Shown: piece after piece, positions 8,945 through 9,979 of the stretch
Position numbering within the stretch: the first letter of the stretch is position 1
Layout: each line of letters begins with the position of its first letter
Source of the DNA: Solirubrobacteraceae bacterium
GTDB lineage: Bacteria; Actinomycetota; Thermoleophilia; Solirubrobacterales; Solirubrobacteraceae
Assembly (NCBI GenBank): GCA_025455895.1
Contig: JALOLQ010000066.1
Coordinates: 1-9,979 of the forward strand
DNA: 9,979 nt
Direction: 5' to 3'
The notes under the pieces: generated by a model
Database searches by the model: none
Told to the model about the DNA's origin: nothing
Seen by the model: only the letters and a program-made list of their open reading frames with translations
Translations under genes and position numbers: made by a program

Positions 8945-8988
8945 GCGCCCTACGGGGACCAAGGCCGCGCCCTACGGGGACGAAGGCC
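8945..8988. repeat. 22-bp tandem repeat, two copies, upstream of the FakA-like gene
   Basis: Positions 8945-8966 and 8967-8988 match at 21 of 22 bases (8960 C against 8982 G), and two further bases to 8990 also follow the pattern. Each unit contains CCCTACGGGG, which can form a small CCC/GGG stem. The repeat ends 13 bp before the proposed -10 box of the FakA-like gene. It could be a paired regulator site, part of a dispersed intergenic repeat family, or a chance slippage duplication. Confidence 0.85.
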
Positions 8989-9031
8989 GCATGACGAGGT
9001 TCGCGCGGATGGATGACGCCGCACGGTGCGA

Positions 9032-9056
9032 CGGGATAGGCCGCACGGCCATCCCG
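9032..9056 (-). terminator. GC-rich hairpin downstream of rpmB (second of two)
   Basis: CGGGAT and GGCC on the left pair with GGCC and ATCCCG on the right around a GCAC loop, giving a 10-bp stem with one bulged A at 9038. It lies about 37 nt past the rpmB stop in the direction of rpmB transcription. There is no clear U-tract, so it would be a GC-hairpin terminator of the type common in actinobacteria, or a 3'-end stabiliser. Confidence 0.45.
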
Positions 9057-9057
9057 C

Positions 9058-9072
9058 CGCCACCGGGTGGCG
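9058..9072 (-). terminator. GC-rich hairpin downstream of rpmB (first of two)
   Basis: CGCCAC-CGG-GTGGCG forms a perfect 6-bp stem with a 3-nt loop, 20 nt after the rpmB stop codon. It is separated by one base from the larger hairpin at 9032-9056. Two consecutive stems in a gap that ends before a separately promoted gene support transcription ending here. No U-run follows. Confidence 0.45.
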
Positions 9073-9092
9073 TCAGGCGCCGCGCGAAGCCG

Positions 9093-9284
9093 TCAGGCGG
9101 CCTTCGTGACCTTGCCGGCCTTGAGACAGCGCGTGCACACGTACGCCCGCTTGGGCGCGCCGCGCTCGATGATCCGGACCTTCTGGAGGTTCGGGTTGAA
9201 GCGCCGCTTCGTGGCGACCATCGAGTGGCTGCGCGAGTTCCCGAACGCCGGGCCCTTGCCGCAGCTGTGACACACCTTGGACAT
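9093..9284 (-). CDS. rpmB: 50S ribosomal protein L28, zinc-binding (C+) form
   Basis: This is a structural protein of the large ribosomal subunit, 63 residues, normal for L28. It begins MSKVCHSCGKGPAFGNSRSH, contains the family core ATKRRFNPNLQKVRI (24-38) and ends YVCTRCLKAGKVTKAA. Cys5/Cys8 and Cys50/Cys53 form two CxxC pairs, the zinc-ribbon version. Some actinobacteria also keep a cysteine-free paralogue under Zur control for zinc shortage; none is in this window. ATG at 9284 is clear from homology. It lies 10 nt after a TACACT box with no Shine-Dalgarno sequence, suggesting a nearly leaderless mRNA. rpmB is followed by paired hairpins and then the FakA-like gene, a neighbour order seen in other Gram-positive bacteria. 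Confidence 0.97.
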   Translation of the reverse strand: MSKVCHSCGKGPAFGNSRSHSMVATKRRFNPNLQKVRIIERGAPKRAYVCTRCLKAGKVTKAA

Positions 9285-9294
9285 ACGGCGCAGC

Positions 9295-9300
9295 AGTGTA
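9295..9300 (-). promoter_or_regulatory. Possible rpmB -10 box (TACACT)
   Basis: Minus-strand TACACT is a good TAnnnT match 10 nt before the rpmB ATG. The expected transcription start would be only about 3-4 nt before the ATG. No -35 consensus is seen in the GC-rich DNA upstream. It is the best promoter candidate for rpmB in the 97-bp gap between the divergent genes. Confidence 0.5.
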
Positions 9301-9325
9301 GCGCCCGGGCCGCGGCGGGCGGACG

Positions 9326-9340
9326 CCGGCGGATCGCCGG
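9326..9340. promoter_or_regulatory. Inverted repeat in the divergent rpmB / secreted-protein intergenic region
   Basis: CCGGCG-GAT-CGCCGG is a perfect 6-bp dyad with a 3-bp spacer, near the middle of the gap between rpmB and the plus-strand gene. Its position would suit an operator acting on either gene. The sequence is pure GC apart from the spacer, so chance is a real explanation. Confidence 0.25.
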
Positions 9341-9381
9341 GTTCTGCGCAACTCCCGCGTCCCCGGCGGGTATGAAGCTGC

Positions 9382-9979
9382 ATGGCCTCGACCTCCCGGC
9401 GCGGCGTGCTCGCGCTCGCCCTCGCCACCGCCGCCGTCTCCGCGACGGGGGCCGCGCCGTCGCCGGCGCTCGCCACCGTGAAGGACCGGCCGCTCCCGAG
9501 CCTCCTGGCGAGCGCGAAGAACGCGGCGACGGGCCGTCCCGTCGCCAAGCGGATGCGGCTGGACCTGCTCGATCCGCGCGCCTTCCGGGTCGTCCGCCGG
9601 CCCTCGGCCGCGAGCGTCACGCTCGGCTGGCCGGCCGACCGGCCGTGCGCCTTCACGAGCTTCCGCCTCTCGATCCTGCCGGACGGCACCGATGCCGACG
9701 CGACGGCGCGGGGCGTCGTCCCGGTCGCCGAGGGCGAGGGAAGCGCGGCCTGGCAGGGCGGGCGGGGGGCCGACGGGTCGCGTCCGGTGTACCAGGGCGC
9801 GTGGCGCGTCCACAGCCGCATCGCGGAGAACGACCGCCTGCTCGTCTCGGCGGTCGCCGTCACGCCGCTGCGCGATTCCTACGGTCAGCCGGCCGGCGGC
9901 CTCGTGGTGCTGCGGGCCGAGAGCCGGACCGTCCCGCGCACGCGCTGCTCGGGCACGAATCAGTTCCGCATCGGACCGC
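9382..9979 (+). CDS. Secreted protein of unknown function with twin-arginine-type signal peptide, 3'-truncated by the window edge
   Basis: The open frame from ATG at 9382 runs to the right edge (199 residues visible). It starts MASTSRRGVLALALATAAVS. The SRRGVL segment (5-10) resembles a twin-arginine signal, followed by a hydrophobic stretch and a plausible AxA cleavage site at SPALA (27-31). An in-frame TGA 7 bp upstream (9373-9375) makes this ATG the first possible start. The mature part has no family I recognise. It is rich in charged residues and beta-type stretches (SVTLGWPADRPCAF, AAWQGGRGADG, GGLVVLRAES) and has two cysteines (89, 189) that could form a disulfide outside the cytoplasm. 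No Shine-Dalgarno sequence precedes it. Tat against Sec export is undecided because the signal core is short. It is the only plus-strand gene here and is divergent from rpmB. Confidence 0.75.
   Translation, partial: MASTSRRGVLALALATAAVSATGAAPSPALATVKDRPLPSLLASAKNAATGRPVAKRMRLDLLDPRAFRVVRRPSAASVTLGWPADRPCAFTSFRLSILPDGTDADATARGVVPVAEGEGSAAWQGGRGADGSRPVYQGAWRVHSRIAENDRLLVSAVAVTPLRDSYGQPAGGLVVLRAESRTVPRTRCSGTNQFRIGP

Noticed and set aside
9071..9099. Direct repeat CGTCAGGCG at 9071-9079 and 9091-9099 around the rpmB stop
   Set aside because: The second copy overlaps the rpmB stop codon and last codon. At 9 bp in GC-rich DNA it may be a small duplication, with no sign of function.
9371..9376. TATGAA as a -10 box for the plus-strand secreted protein
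   Set aside because: It lacks the final T of TAnnnT and has no -35 partner at a suitable distance; not enough to call a promoter.

Overview
This is a very GC-rich bacterial window. It carries a dense run of eight genes on the minus strand and the start of one gene on the plus strand. The gene families point to Actinomycetota: a SepIVA/DivIVA-like coiled-coil protein beside coaD, frequent GTG starts, almost no visible Shine-Dalgarno sequences, and TAnnnT boxes so close to start codons that the mRNAs would be nearly leaderless. The composition and the slightly unusual gene order suggest a deep branch such as Thermoleophilia/Solirubrobacterales. That placement is inference; no rRNA or marker comparison was possible.

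Layout, in minus-strand transcription order. At 9284-9093 lies rpmB (ribosomal protein L28, four-cysteine zinc form), followed by two GC hairpins. A short intergenic region with a two-copy 22-bp tandem repeat leads into the main cluster: a FakA/YloV-type DhaL-domain kinase (8917-7253), RecG helicase (7244-5118), RsmD 16S rRNA methyltransferase (5121-4579), CoaD phosphopantetheine adenylyltransferase (4582-4085), a SepIVA-like protein (4067-3588), a macro-domain ADP-ribose-binding protein (3581-3054), an ABC ATPase (3008-2224) and its two-FtsX-domain permease (2217 to the window edge, incomplete). recG-rsmD-coaD are joined by 4-base stop/start overlaps, and most other junctions are 6-17 bp. Divergent from rpmB, at 9382, begins a protein with a twin-arginine-type signal peptide and no recognised function; it runs off the right edge.

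Functionally the cluster is mostly housekeeping: translation (L28, RsmD), DNA repair (RecG), CoA and lipid metabolism (CoaD, FakA-like kinase) and envelope growth or septation (SepIVA-like). A macro-domain protein and a MacB/LolD-type exporter pair are attached at its 3' end.

The most notable anomaly is in the ABC ATPase. A perfect 11-bp tandem duplication (2673-2694) lies just before the Q-loop and throws the gene out of frame. Removing one copy restores a complete 257-residue ATPase. This looks like a recent slippage mutation, a reversible on/off switch or an assembly artefact. I see no CRISPR array, insertion sequence, tRNA, rRNA or phage gene, and no clear new defence or biosynthetic system.
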